Assembly: GCA_944327275.1 (NCBI GenBank) | Contig: CALVHB010000025.1 | Location: 1 to 64,000 of the forward strand | DNA from: Candidatus Gastranaerophilales bacterium | GTDB taxonomy: Bacteria; Cyanobacteriota; Vampirovibrionia; Gastranaerophilales; Gastranaerophilaceae | Length of the DNA stretch: 64,000 bases | Direction of reading: 5' to 3' | Part shown: in pieces, positions 1 to 8,657 of the stretch | Position numbering within the stretch: position 1 is the stretch's first letter | Layout of the letters: each line of letters begins with the position of its first letter | Notes under the pieces: generated by a model | The model's database searches: none | Seen by the model: only the letters and a program-made list of their open reading frames with translations | Told to the model about the DNA's origin: nothing | Translations under genes and position numbers: made by a program

Positions 1-98
1 AATCTTTTCATCATATCAGAACCGGTAGTGTGTTCTTTTGTTGATGCACCGATAACCGCAATTGATTTCGGTTTCATGCTTTTGTCTAGAAGATTCAT
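1..98 (-). CDS. Partial acyl-CoA synthetase (NDP-forming)-like protein, N-terminus only
   Basis: Only the first 32 or so codons are inside the window; the gene runs off the left edge. The start is an ATG at 98 preceded by a purine-rich GAAAGGAAAG ribosome binding site. The peptide contains KPKSIAVIGAS, the start of a Rossmann-type CoA-binding domain as in ADP-forming acetate/acyl-CoA synthetases. That family makes acyl-phosphate and CoA thioesters with ATP or GDP. The rest of the protein cannot be seen, so other CoA-binding-domain proteins remain possible. It follows the 134-544 gene in the same direction and may share its transcript. Confidence 0.55.
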   Translation of the reverse strand, partial: MNLLDKSMKPKSIAVIGASTKEHTTGSDMMKR

Positions 99-133
99 TT
101 TCTTTCCTTTCTTTCTAATTCAATTTCATATGT

Positions 134-544
134 TTATTTGCGATTAAATACCTTTTTTATTTTTTGAAATAAAGTTTCTCTTTTTGGGGTAATTGGAATT
201 TCTTCCTCTTCAACTATTTTTTTTGCTAATTTATTTTTATGTTTTGAACTTACAAGTTTTGTCGCTCCCACTACTGCTTCAGGGTGCTTAGTTGTTTTTA
301 CGGTAGTAACTTTTTGTGATGCATATCTTATGATATCTCCTTTTTTATCAGCAGCTACTACTTTGAGAGATTTCTCGAAATCGTTTATAACAAAAATGTC
401 AAAATCGTTGCTTTTTACAACTTTCATTTCATTTAATTGCTTTACAGCTTTTTTTATCAATTTACTGCCATAAGAATTCACATCGTTATTTACAAAAATG
501 GCATTCCCTTGAAAATTTGTGGTTTGAATATTTTGAATTTTCAT
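134..544 (-). CDS. Hypothetical protein with N-terminal NFQG tag-like motif
   Basis: About 136 residues, rich in Lys, with no signal peptide or clear membrane segment. I do not recognise a family. The first 14 residues end in T-N-F-Q-G, the same kind of short N-terminal Phe-x-Gly peptide seen on several unrelated proteins in this window. A short acidic run (VEEEEIP) precedes a basic C-terminus ending KKVFNRK. Two ATG codons occur in tandem; the second (544) is better spaced from the GAGGGAT ribosome binding site. It lies about a dozen bases after the radical SAM gene, so the two are probably co-transcribed. Confidence 0.7.
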   Translation of the reverse strand: MKIQNIQTTNFQGNAIFVNNDVNSYGSKLIKKAVKQLNEMKVVKSNDFDIFVINDFEKSLKVVAADKKGDIIRYASQKVTTVKTTKHPEAVVGATKLVSSKHKNKLAKKIVEEEEIPITPKRETLFQKIKKVFNRK

Positions 545-556
545 CATATCCCTCTT

Positions 557-1180
557 TTAATATCCGTTTTTAATCCATTCTCTAACTCTAAATTTTGCGC
601 CAAGATCTGTTGCAATTTTTTCACAAGCTTGTAAATTTAAATGTTTACCTTTATATCCTTCTACTACACTTGCAACTACTGAGATGCTTTCGTCAGCACA
701 AGATTTTATAAAGTTTTTTACTTCATCATAGGCATTTTCAAATTTTGGTTGAGATAGTTCATTATATTCTTCACTTGTAGCTCCGTTTAAGCTTACGGAA
801 AATTCATCAATGAGTCCTTTAAATTCAGGGACAACATTTCTTTTATACACAAAATTTGCATGACCATTCGTGTTGACTCTTATTTTTGTAGCTGGATAAT
901 TATCTTTTATATACTGAGCAACTTGTTTTAATACTTCAAGTTTCATCATAGGTTCACCGTAGCCACAAAATATTACTTCTTCTGATGGGGTTTGTTTGTA
1001 TATTTTTTCAAACTGTTCTATTACATCTTGAGATGTTGAATTCTCATCATCCAACCAAAGAGTCTGACCGCAGACGTCGCTTTTGTCGTTTCTTAGGCAA
1101 AAGATACAATTATTTGTACATCTGTTAGTCAAATTAATGTATATTTTTCCGTCAAGTAAATAAACTAAGATATTTGACAT
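557..1180 (-). CDS. TatD family-associated radical SAM protein
   Basis: 207 residues. The radical SAM iron-sulfur motif CxxxCxxC is present as C21, C25, C28, within NLTNRCTNNCIFC. A GYGEPMM motif follows (the GGEP-type SAM-binding loop), then a strand with RVNTNGH. Size and layout match the short radical SAM proteins usually found next to TatD-type nucleases (the tatD-linked rSAM family); no tatD gene is visible here. The substrate is unknown. There is no SPASM extension, so it carries a single 4Fe-4S cluster as far as can be seen. It ends just upstream of the NFQG protein on the same strand. Confidence 0.8.
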   Translation of the reverse strand: MSNILVYLLDGKIYINLTNRCTNNCIFCLRNDKSDVCGQTLWLDDENSTSQDVIEQFEKIYKQTPSEEVIFCGYGEPMMKLEVLKQVAQYIKDNYPATKIRVNTNGHANFVYKRNVVPEFKGLIDEFSVSLNGATSEEYNELSQPKFENAYDEVKNFIKSCADESISVVASVVEGYKGKHLNLQACEKIATDLGAKFRVREWIKNGY

Positions 1181-1273
1181 TGCTAGCCTTTCAATAGCTA
1201 AATTATCGCACAGTCAAAAATTTTTTACAAGCATGAAAACCTGCTAATTAACGGTGATTATATTAAAAAAATA

Positions 1274-2875
1274 TTAATTTTTTTTGTGTCTTGCAAATAG
1301 TTTTTCTCTTGGAGGTTCGTTCGAATAATCAGCAGTTCCAGGGAAACTGTTTTGTCCTGTAGTCATTTTTGTAATCCAATATTGCATTTTTGGAATAAGT
1401 GTAGATAGGAATAGAGCTGATATTACAAAACCTATGCTCCAGTTGCATGTATTTTTAATAAAGTTTTCTTTGCATGCTTTTTCCAGAACGTCTTTTGTTA
1501 TTTCAGTTTTATTATTTTTTGCTTTTTCGATTATATTTTGGACATAATGGAATACATCTTCTTTTAATTCTTTCAAATCTTCGTAGTTAACGTATTTATA
1601 TTTGTCAGTAGATGCATTTTGGGTTGCAACGCTGTAGATGTTCTGTATGAATTCCGGCATGTTTATTGCGCCTTCTCTAAAGACATCTTTAATTTGGCTT
1701 TTTGTCAATACAGATACACCTTCAACTTCAGGTTGAAGCTTAGACATGCGTTCTGCAATATTTACAAAGTGTTTTGCTTCTTTTTCAGTGAATTGTTTTG
1801 TATTTTTTAGGTAGTCTTTGAATTCATCTAATGATATAACTTTGTGTTCATTAAATTTTTGAAGCAGTTCTTTATCAATGTAGCCTACATTGCTGTTATC
1901 ACCCATTGCTTTTTTTGCAAATTCTTCAACGCTCATGCGACCGCCATTTTCTTTTAATAATTCTTCCAGATGGTCTGTAACTTGTTTTGCAGCAACAGGA
2001 TCAAGACGAGTTTTTCTTCCATCTTCAATTTGATTTAGCCATCTGTTGATGTTTGGCATACTGAACATATAGAAATATATTGATGTTAAATCTCTAAACA
2101 GTACTTCGGTTCTTTCATGATTATTTCTTGCGCTGATTGTACGACCACCGGCAATACCTGCGTCTGTTGATAGAAGTTGGTATGTATGGTCATTTTCAAA
2201 TTTGTTTGCAACAGATAATAATGTTCCGTAGTTCATTCCAAAAGAGATGTTTTTGTTGCTATCAGATTTTAAGAACTTATCCATCGAAACATTTTGAGTA
2301 TTTATTTGTTGACTTTTATCTTGATTATTATCAGATTTGTCAGAATTATTAAAATGTTTTTCATGATATATAGAGGTGATATGTTGATTTATTTTAGGGA
2401 CGACAAAACCAACTAAAATGTTTGCAAGTAGTATACTTGATCCTATTTTTAGAGCTTTAAATATTGCGATTTGTTTTTGGGTAAGGTTTTTGATTAATTT
2501 ACCTGTTTTCCCTTCAAGTTTGGCTTTTTGTTTTAGAATTTTGTCGTCATGAAGGAAGTTTCTAAGAGGTTTTCTTACACCGTCTTCTTGAGCATCAAAG
2601 TTCGCAGTATGAAGCTTTAACACTTTTTTCCCGATGAAATCGTTCATTTTGTTGAACATATTAACTCCGGCAAACCAGAAGGCAGCACCGATACTTTCTT
2701 CGGTGAATCTTTCGCGAGCTTCTTCAAAACCTCCTCTTTGGTAAGCCTGATATGTTCTGCCGCCTGTAACAAAACATTCTAAAAGAATTAGTGGGGCAAG
2801 GCTACGGCTGGCTAGGCCTCTTATAAATCGTCTAGGATAACTATATTGTGATATTCTTTGAGGTGTTACGTTCAT
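1274..2875 (-). CDS. Lineage-specific membrane protein, function unknown
   Basis: 533 residues. Two hydrophobic segments are visible: residues about 143-163 (KIGSSILLANILVGFVVP) and one about 40-60 residues before the C-terminus (IGFVISALFLSTLIP). Between them lies a long soluble region. The N-terminus MNVTP resembles the MQVTP start of the divergent neighbour at 3068. A motif NISFGMNYG sits near residue 210, followed by a Gly- and Asn-rich stretch. No enzyme motif is recognised. The two transmembrane segments and a large polar loop suggest an inner-membrane protein. Monocistronic, with its 5' end facing the 3068 gene. Confidence 0.7.
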   Translation of the reverse strand: MNVTPQRISQYSYPRRFIRGLASRSLAPLILLECFVTGGRTYQAYQRGGFEEARERFTEESIGAAFWFAGVNMFNKMNDFIGKKVLKLHTANFDAQEDGVRKPLRNFLHDDKILKQKAKLEGKTGKLIKNLTQKQIAIFKALKIGSSILLANILVGFVVPKINQHITSIYHEKHFNNSDKSDNNQDKSQQINTQNVSMDKFLKSDSNKNISFGMNYGTLLSVANKFENDHTYQLLSTDAGIAGGRTISARNNHERTEVLFRDLTSIYFYMFSMPNINRWLNQIEDGRKTRLDPVAAKQVTDHLEELLKENGGRMSVEEFAKKAMGDNSNVGYIDKELLQKFNEHKVISLDEFKDYLKNTKQFTEKEAKHFVNIAERMSKLQPEVEGVSVLTKSQIKDVFREGAINMPEFIQNIYSVATQNASTDKYKYVNYEDLKELKEDVFHYVQNIIEKAKNNKTEITKDVLEKACKENFIKNTCNWSIGFVISALFLSTLIPKMQYWITKMTTGQNSFPGTADYSNEPPREKLFARHKKN

Positions 2876-3067
2876 AAATTATACCGCTATAACATTTTAT
2901 CTAATATCCCTGAAAATTCATTTTTGCTTTTTATATGCGATTTTTTAATATTTTGTTACAACAAATTGGAGAAATGTTTTCAATTAAGTTTTGTTAAAAT
3001 TGTTGTGAAAAATATCAATGTTTTTTATTTACTGTTTTTGTTACAATGTAACTGAAAGGTTAGAACA

Positions 3068-3853
3068 ATGCAAGTAACTCCAATTAGTAATGAATATCTT
3101 ACTCAATTTAAAGGGAATGTAAAAAAAGATGATAAAAAAATAAAGGCGGGGGTTGTACTTTCTTCTGCTTTGGGAGTTGGAGCTGCACTTGCTCATGTAG
3201 CTAAAAAACAAGGGTTCTCTTTATCTCTTTCTTCTATAAAAAAGACTCCTGTTAAGGATTGGGCTATTTTTGGTCTATATAGCAAGAAAAATCCTAATAA
3301 AAGGCTTTTAGAATTAGATAATCCGTTTGATATTATAAAAATTGCTGCAGGTTCTGTTTTAGGAGGACTTGTAGGAGGTGCTTTGCTTGATGATAAGAAG
3401 CATTTGAAATCTAAGTTTAAAGAATCTGTTAATCAATTATTAGGAAATGTTTTAGTTCCAATAGGATGTGTTGGTGCTGCATCCAAGTTGTATAACAAGA
3501 ATGAAGATAAAATATTGAATTTATTACCTAAAATATCAGGTAGTGGTAAAGCTGTAAAAATTGCTAATACTTTAATAAAAGCATTACCTGCTTCATTAAT
3601 TACCTTGGTATCATTGGGAACAGGTATTTTGGCCGGTAATAAAGTATCTAATTTTATAAATGAAAAATTATTCCATAAAAAAGTTGAAAGAGGAATAAAA
3701 GGATCTGATTTCGCTCCGCACGTCGATGATTTAGGTATGGCTATATCTTTGATGTCTAAAAAATCCCCATTTTCTTCATTCGTTCAAAGAATAGTTCCAT
3801 TATTCCTTTGTGTTCCTGGTATTGAGGTTGGAACTCATAGAGATGGCGAATAA
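3068..3853 (+). CDS. Lineage-specific membrane protein with N-terminal QFKG motif
   Basis: 261 residues. The N-terminus ends in L-T-Q-F-K-G at residue 16, a Phe-x-Gly peptide like those on other genes here. Small-residue-rich hydrophobic stretches (VLSSALGVGAALAHV, AAGSVLGGLVGGALL, ASLITLVSLGTGILAG) could be membrane helices or glycine-zipper helices. No family recognised. The start is supported by GAAAGGT about 8 bases upstream, and TGTTACAAT at 3049-3057 is a good extended -10 box. It is divergent from the 1274-2875 gene and convergent with the GH77 gene, whose stop lies only 6 bases away. Confidence 0.7.
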   Translation: MQVTPISNEYLTQFKGNVKKDDKKIKAGVVLSSALGVGAALAHVAKKQGFSLSLSSIKKTPVKDWAIFGLYSKKNPNKRLLELDNPFDIIKIAAGSVLGGLVGGALLDDKKHLKSKFKESVNQLLGNVLVPIGCVGAASKLYNKNEDKILNLLPKISGSGKAVKIANTLIKALPASLITLVSLGTGILAGNKVSNFINEKLFHKKVERGIKGSDFAPHVDDLGMAISLMSKKSPFSSFVQRIVPLFLCVPGIEVGTHRDGE

Positions 3854-3858
3854 TTTAT

Positions 3859-5853
3859 TTATTCTTCAGGCTCTTTAAGGATATCAGCATATTTTTGTAA
3901 TTTATCGAGTATCGGTTGATATTTTATGTATAGTTCTTCTCTAGTTTTATTTTTATCCGAACTATGAACTATCGCCATATCCATTTTAGCTTGAAGAGCC
4001 ATTTTCAGAATTTCTGGAATATTTAAGGCTGTAGGAGAATCACTTGAGAGATTTTTATAGTATTTTTCAATGTAATCAGGCGATATTCTAACTTTCCAAT
4101 TATCATCTTTGTGCACTCCGCCTATATTGTATGTCATGTCTGTTATTCCAAGTAAGTCTGCAAATGATATTTCAAATTTCTTTGTTGTAAGTAGTTCTGC
4201 AAATTTTGCTTTTACTCTTTCTTTATCCGCAATTTTTAGAGCATTTCCTTCTTTTTTAGTATTGCCTATTTTATCGGATATTAAATCACACAATTTATCT
4301 CTGTCGTCTGCTCTTTTGGGGTCTTGATTTAGGTATCCTGCAAGATATAGCGGATTCCAAGCATTACTGTTTTTCGTCCATTCTCTTTCTATCATTTTTG
4401 CAGCAGGTATTGAATCATGAGAACCTACTAGGAACCAGTTTCTAGGATCTTGATTTTCAGCTTTAGCCCACTCAAGTTGAGTTAATTCCGGCAAATTTAG
4501 TCTTTCGTGATAAATCTTTTGAAATTCAATTGGATTTGAACAAATACTTTCCCATAATGGGGTATCGACTTCTAATCCATGTTCTTTAAAAGCTGGTAAT
4601 ACAATTTTTTCAAGTATTCTTGGATAGTTATAATAGTCGTCTAGTTTTTCTCCATTTTCTACAGTGTTAGAAACAAAGGAGCCTTCAATTTTGCTGTAAT
4701 CTATTCCGTTTTCGTCTATAAATATTGAATCTTTTTTGATAAGGAATGGGTCAACCAGCCCTAGAGCATGATCAACTCTTAAATTTTCACAAAATTCCAA
4801 GGCAAAGTCTATTTTTTCTTTCAAGAATTTTCCACCGATATTTAATTCCATATCAGGACCTTTGAATAATTTCCTTGGATCAATTGCAGGGATTCCCCAT
4901 ACTTGGTGATGTCCAGAACTTTCATAAGAACCGACGCTATAGTTTTCGAGGAATGCTTCCTTATAGCGCCATTCATCCATTTTTGAACAGCCGATTAGCA
5001 AATCGTTTATATATTTAAAATTATGTTCATTTCTCCATTGTTTGTTTTCTTTTATTTGTTTTGTTGCGATAAACTGTTCAAATTTATATTGTTCTATTTC
5101 ATTATTATTGTAATGGAGAATTTCATTATATCTTTCGATAGAGTCTATATCACCATTGTTGACTCCAACGATAAGATTTTTATCTAATTCGTTACCCCAT
5201 TTTTCAAATTTATCGGTATTGTAGTGCTTTGCTAAGACTCTAAACATTCCTTCATCGGTAAGTCTTTCGTCGTGTTTTTGTAAAAACAATCTAAACTCTT
5301 TATTTAAGGAAATAGCTTCTGGTTGTCCTTTAGATAAATTTGTTTTGAATGTTTGATAACTTTCTTTTAGAGCTTTGTCATAACATCTTAAAGCTTCATT
5401 AAAATCAGACATATCGTAGTTTTTATCTGATATATTTGGCAATGATGTTGTATTTTCAAGAGTTTCTTTAGATAAAATTTGTCCGTATTTTGGAGTTGTA
5501 AGTTCTTCTAAATCAATGAACAGTCTGTTTTTTGCAAATGCAGAAGAATTGTATGGAGATGTTTTTAATTTTCCTTCTCTCATTTCGAGTTCGCCACCTG
5601 GTCCAAGTTGATTGCCATTAAAGCCGTATAATTGAAGGAATTTAATATATTCTTTTGCCGCTGTTCCATATGGGGAACCTATATACGAATTATAGTCAGA
5701 CGAAGGGAAGCAGGATCCGTGAGTTATTACTACTCTATCTGTTGTTCCCATGATTTTGTAAGCAGAATCTATTGTAGCCTTTAGATCTCTTTCTTCATCT
5801 GCTTTTGGACGTCTCGAAAATGCTATTTTATTGTCTATCCCTAATACGCGCAT
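3859..5853 (-). CDS. malQ: Divergent 4-alpha-glucanotransferase (amylomaltase, GH77)
   Basis: 664 residues. GH77 enzymes transfer alpha-1,4-glucan chains in maltodextrin and glycogen metabolism in the cytoplasm. Supporting segments are a divergent form of the N-terminal family region (GPGGE, then SPYNSSAFAKN at about 88-105), RVDHALGL with the likely nucleophile D361, and GSHDSIPAA with the transition-state Asp D480. The usual EDLG acid/base motif is not obvious; E435 in PLWESI is a candidate. The N-terminus (MRVLGIDNKIAFSRR) has a Phe where other proteins here carry a Phe-x-Gly tag, but the Gly is Arg. It starts 41 bases after the FlhA-like gene. Together with the GH13 enzyme at 40-44 kb it points to glycogen use. 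Confidence 0.8.
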   Translation of the reverse strand: MRVLGIDNKIAFSRRPKADEERDLKATIDSAYKIMGTTDRVVITHGSCFPSSDYNSYIGSPYGTAAKEYIKFLQLYGFNGNQLGPGGELEMREGKLKTSPYNSSAFAKNRLFIDLEELTTPKYGQILSKETLENTTSLPNISDKNYDMSDFNEALRCYDKALKESYQTFKTNLSKGQPEAISLNKEFRLFLQKHDERLTDEGMFRVLAKHYNTDKFEKWGNELDKNLIVGVNNGDIDSIERYNEILHYNNNEIEQYKFEQFIATKQIKENKQWRNEHNFKYINDLLIGCSKMDEWRYKEAFLENYSVGSYESSGHHQVWGIPAIDPRKLFKGPDMELNIGGKFLKEKIDFALEFCENLRVDHALGLVDPFLIKKDSIFIDENGIDYSKIEGSFVSNTVENGEKLDDYYNYPRILEKIVLPAFKEHGLEVDTPLWESICSNPIEFQKIYHERLNLPELTQLEWAKAENQDPRNWFLVGSHDSIPAAKMIEREWTKNSNAWNPLYLAGYLNQDPKRADDRDKLCDLISDKIGNTKKEGNALKIADKERVKAKFAELLTTKKFEISFADLLGITDMTYNIGGVHKDDNWKVRISPDYIEKYYKNLSSDSPTALNIPEILKMALQAKMDMAIVHSSDKNKTREELYIKYQPILDKLQKYADILKEPEE

Positions 5854-5894
5854 ACTATTTTAAAATTCCAACAAAAAATTTTTTGCTAATTTAA

Positions 5895-7373
5895 TTAAAT
5901 TTCGGCAATTATGTCAATTTGAGAATTACATCCTATTTCTTCTCTTGATAGTACTGCAATGTTATTCATATAGTTGCTTAATAGAGTAAATATAAGATGT
6001 CTAAATTCTAGCGGTACTAATAATTTTGGATTTTTTACATGCAATTTTTTTACCTGCTTTTCAATTTTTTTTGCAAGTTGTTCTGCAAAATCAGCATCTA
6101 TCCTAATTATAGCATCATCACTTTCATCAAAGTTCGGACAGAATTTATCTAAGGTAGTTTCTGAAATTTCAAACGCTTCAATTATACCATCTTCATTTTG
6201 ATGATTTCTACATATTTGACGTGCTAATGAGAGTCTAATCTTTTTTATTAAATCAGATTTAGAGCTTTCTGCTGCAAAATCATTGATTTTTTCAAATATA
6301 TAGGTAATATCCTTTATTGAAACGTGTTCTCTGATTAAGCTTGTAAGAATAAATCTTAAATCTGACAGGGTAACAAAGTCTGGGATTATATTTGAAACGA
6401 GAAATTCATTAGAATTGCTTACTACATCAATATATTTATCTAATTCTTCATAGTCAAGCAAATCGTCAACGTATTTTACTGCACAGAATTCAAGAGCTTT
6501 TGTAATGTATTCTGCACTAGACAAACCTTTTTCCCAAAAATCTTTTGTGCAAGATTTTTCAACCCATACAACATCTTCTCCGCTAATTTTGTCTACATCT
6601 GAAATTGAATTTTTTATTTTATTTTCAGTATGTAGCTTTTCAGAGTAGAACATAAGATAGTTTGGATAAACTGTTGAACGGAAAACTTCAAGTCCGCGAA
6701 TTTTTATGCTGAATTCATAAGGATTTAGGTTTTCGTCGTCTTGAAAAACTATTTTAGGGATTATAAATCCGAGTTTTTCTGCCAGTTTAAGTCTTAATTT
6801 TACGGTTTCAGAAATTAATTCTTCTTCCATAATTTCTTCATTAGGGTTAATATAACCTAATATTTCTTCACTCAAATGTATTGAAAGTTTTTCTTCTTTA
6901 AGCATTGAATACATTGAGTTAGGAGAAGTTGCCTTTGCAAGTCTTTGTTTTAGTTCTTCAAGTTCTTTCAGTCCTGCAGAAATTTTATCGTTTAATTTTT
7001 TTCTGCTTACTGAAGCTGGAGCTTCTCCTTCTAATTCTGTTTTAATTTTTGCAATTTTATTTTTTTGTTCTCTTATTTTTTCCTGAATTTCTAAGCACAA
7101 ATCATATGGAGATTGTTTTGAAGAAAGCATTTTTTCCATTTGCGTTTTGAACGTTGATATGTTCATAACATCGGAGCTTATTTCATTTCCTGAATATTCT
7201 GCTTCTTTCATAAAAATGCAATGACAAAGTACCTGTCCATCGTCATTTTCAACTTCTTGCATACTATACAACTCCCAATTGTTCATAGACATTTCATTAA
7301 GAAGATTCTGCAACTCTTGGGTGTTGTCACTTGAACAGGTTTTTATGACATATTGCAATTTTTTATTATACAT
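5895..7373 (-). CDS. Soluble FlhA/SctV cytoplasmic-domain-like protein with DUF4177-like N-terminus
   Basis: 492 residues without any transmembrane segment. Residues 1-58 resemble a small DUF4177-type domain (YVIKTC...NNWELYSMQEV...IFMKE). Residues about 95-150 are a charged coiled coil. From about 165 to 470 the chain follows the C-terminal cytoplasmic domain of the flagellar/type III export gate FlhA: IVFQDDENLNPYEFSIKIRG at 208-227, EDVVWVE near 266, IIPDFVTLSDLRFILTSL at 329-346, and RLSLARQIC at 380-388. In true FlhA this domain forms the nonameric substrate-docking ring under an eight-helix membrane channel, which is missing here. GGAG sits 6 bases before ATG. It follows uridine phosphorylase by 10 bases in the bamA cluster. 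Export, scaffold or unrelated reuse cannot be separated from sequence. Confidence 0.75.
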   Translation of the reverse strand: MYNKKLQYVIKTCSSDNTQELQNLLNEMSMNNWELYSMQEVENDDGQVLCHCIFMKEAEYSGNEISSDVMNISTFKTQMEKMLSSKQSPYDLCLEIQEKIREQKNKIAKIKTELEGEAPASVSRKKLNDKISAGLKELEELKQRLAKATSPNSMYSMLKEEKLSIHLSEEILGYINPNEEIMEEELISETVKLRLKLAEKLGFIIPKIVFQDDENLNPYEFSIKIRGLEVFRSTVYPNYLMFYSEKLHTENKIKNSISDVDKISGEDVVWVEKSCTKDFWEKGLSSAEYITKALEFCAVKYVDDLLDYEELDKYIDVVSNSNEFLVSNIIPDFVTLSDLRFILTSLIREHVSIKDITYIFEKINDFAAESSKSDLIKKIRLSLARQICRNHQNEDGIIEAFEISETTLDKFCPNFDESDDAIIRIDADFAEQLAKKIEKQVKKLHVKNPKLLVPLEFRHLIFTLLSNYMNNIAVLSREEIGCNSQIDIIAEI

Positions 7374-7383
7374 TGGGTACTCC

Positions 7384-8157
7384 TTAATTTTGTTTATCTT
7401 GAGAAATTAAGATTTTTAGTGCTTCTATTGCAGTTTTTATTGCTTTATCGGTATCATGAACTACAGGATTTTCAAGACCTTGTTTTTCTCTCTCCTGATT
7501 TGCAACAGTTAAAAATACTGAACCGACTCTAACCTTTAAAAGGCTTGCGACAATAAATAATGCTGCAGATTCCATTTCAGAAGCTAAACATCCAAGCTTT
7601 TTCCATGCTTCCCATTTATTCATAAGTTCATAGCATACAGGCATTTTTTCTGGGGTATGTTGCCCATAAAAAGAATCTTTACATTGGACGACTCCTGTAT
7701 GATATTCATAGTTAAGATTTTTTGCAGATTGAACAAGAGAATTTGTAATTTCAAGATTTGCAACTGCAGGAAATTCAATAGGAGCATATTCCTTTGAAGT
7801 TCCTTCCATTCTTATGGCTCCGGTTGCAATAACAATATCTCCGCCTTTTACGTTTATGTCCATACCGCCACATGTACCAACTCGAATAAACGTATCGGCT
7901 CCCACATTTACAAGTTCTTCCATTGCAATTGATGCAGACGGACCTCCTATACCGGTAGATGTTACGCTGACCTTTTCACCGTTCAAATATCCGGTATAGG
8001 TGACGAATTCTCGTCTGTCTGCAACCAGTTTTGCATCATCAAAATATTCGGCAATTTTTTTGCACCTCTTGGGATCACCAGGCAAAATTATGTACCTGCC
8101 GACGTCACCGTCTACTAAGCCAATATGATACTGTTCATTATTTTCCGAATATTTCAT
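7384..8157 (-). CDS. udp: Uridine phosphorylase
   Basis: 257 residues, the normal length for the NP-I nucleoside phosphorylase family. It converts uridine and phosphate to uracil and ribose-1-phosphate. Visible motifs are ILPGDPKR near the N-terminus (phosphate binding), [22 protein letters not shown] (phosphate/ribose site), and SEMESAALF (the Glu-Met-Glu ribose-binding motif). The alternatives are other NP-I enzymes; the GDPKR and TGIGGPS segments favour Udp. It sits 15 bases after ompH and 10 before the FlhA-like gene, so it is probably read from the bamA promoter. Confidence 0.9.
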   Translation of the reverse strand: MKYSENNEQYHIGLVDGDVGRYIILPGDPKRCKKIAEYFDDAKLVADRREFVTYTGYLNGEKVSVTSTGIGGPSASIAMEELVNVGADTFIRVGTCGGMDINVKGGDIVIATGAIRMEGTSKEYAPIEFPAVANLEITNSLVQSAKNLNYEYHTGVVQCKDSFYGQHTPEKMPVCYELMNKWEAWKKLGCLASEMESAALFIVASLLKVRVGSVFLTVANQEREKQGLENPVVHDTDKAIKTAIEALKILISQDKQN

Positions 8158-8172
8158 TATTTTCTGCCTTCC

Positions 8173-8631
8173 TTAGAAATTTCCGCTTTTTAGTTTTTGG
8201 ATTACTAAATCAGAAATATCTACACCACCTACAAATATTACTCTGTAATCAACTACAGCATCAAGTTTTTGTTCTACAAGAACTTGTTTTGTAGCTGCTT
8301 GAATTTTATTGTATACTTGTTCTTCTTTTTGAGATTTTAACTTCATATACGCATCTTCTTTTAATTTGAATTCGCGAGCAGTTTGTTCTTCAAAATTTTG
8401 TTTTTTCAATGGTGTATCTAAAGATTTGTATTGTTTTTCTTTATCTACCATATATTGTTGCATTTCTAGAGCTTTTGCATCAATCTCTTTGATAGCTTGT
8501 TGTGCAAAAGGGAAATTGTCTTGCACTTTTTGGTAATTGATATATCCAACTCCTGCGGCATCAGCTTGATTTGCAAAAGTTAAAAACAAACCTGCTGTCA
8601 TTAAAAGTGCTGCTAATTTGAATTTTTTCAT
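8173..8631 (-). CDS. OmpH/Skp family periplasmic chaperone
   Basis: 152 residues. An N-terminal signal peptide ends near AFA/ADAA (hydrophobic LAALLMTAGLFLTFANQADA). The mature part begins VGYINYQKVQDNFP, the typical OmpH start, followed by a long Lys/Gln/Glu-rich helical hairpin and a short C-terminal strand region. Skp-type proteins hold unfolded outer-membrane proteins in the periplasm and deliver them to BamA, which is encoded directly upstream. TAGGAGG before the ATG is a strong ribosome binding site. Confidence 0.85.
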   Translation of the reverse strand: MKKFKLAALLMTAGLFLTFANQADAAGVGYINYQKVQDNFPFAQQAIKEIDAKALEMQQYMVDKEKQYKSLDTPLKKQNFEEQTAREFKLKEDAYMKLKSQKEEQVYNKIQAATKQVLVEQKLDAVVDYRVIFVGGVDISDLVIQKLKSGNF

Positions 8632-8657
8632 GTAATACCTCCTAAGGAATTTTATTA

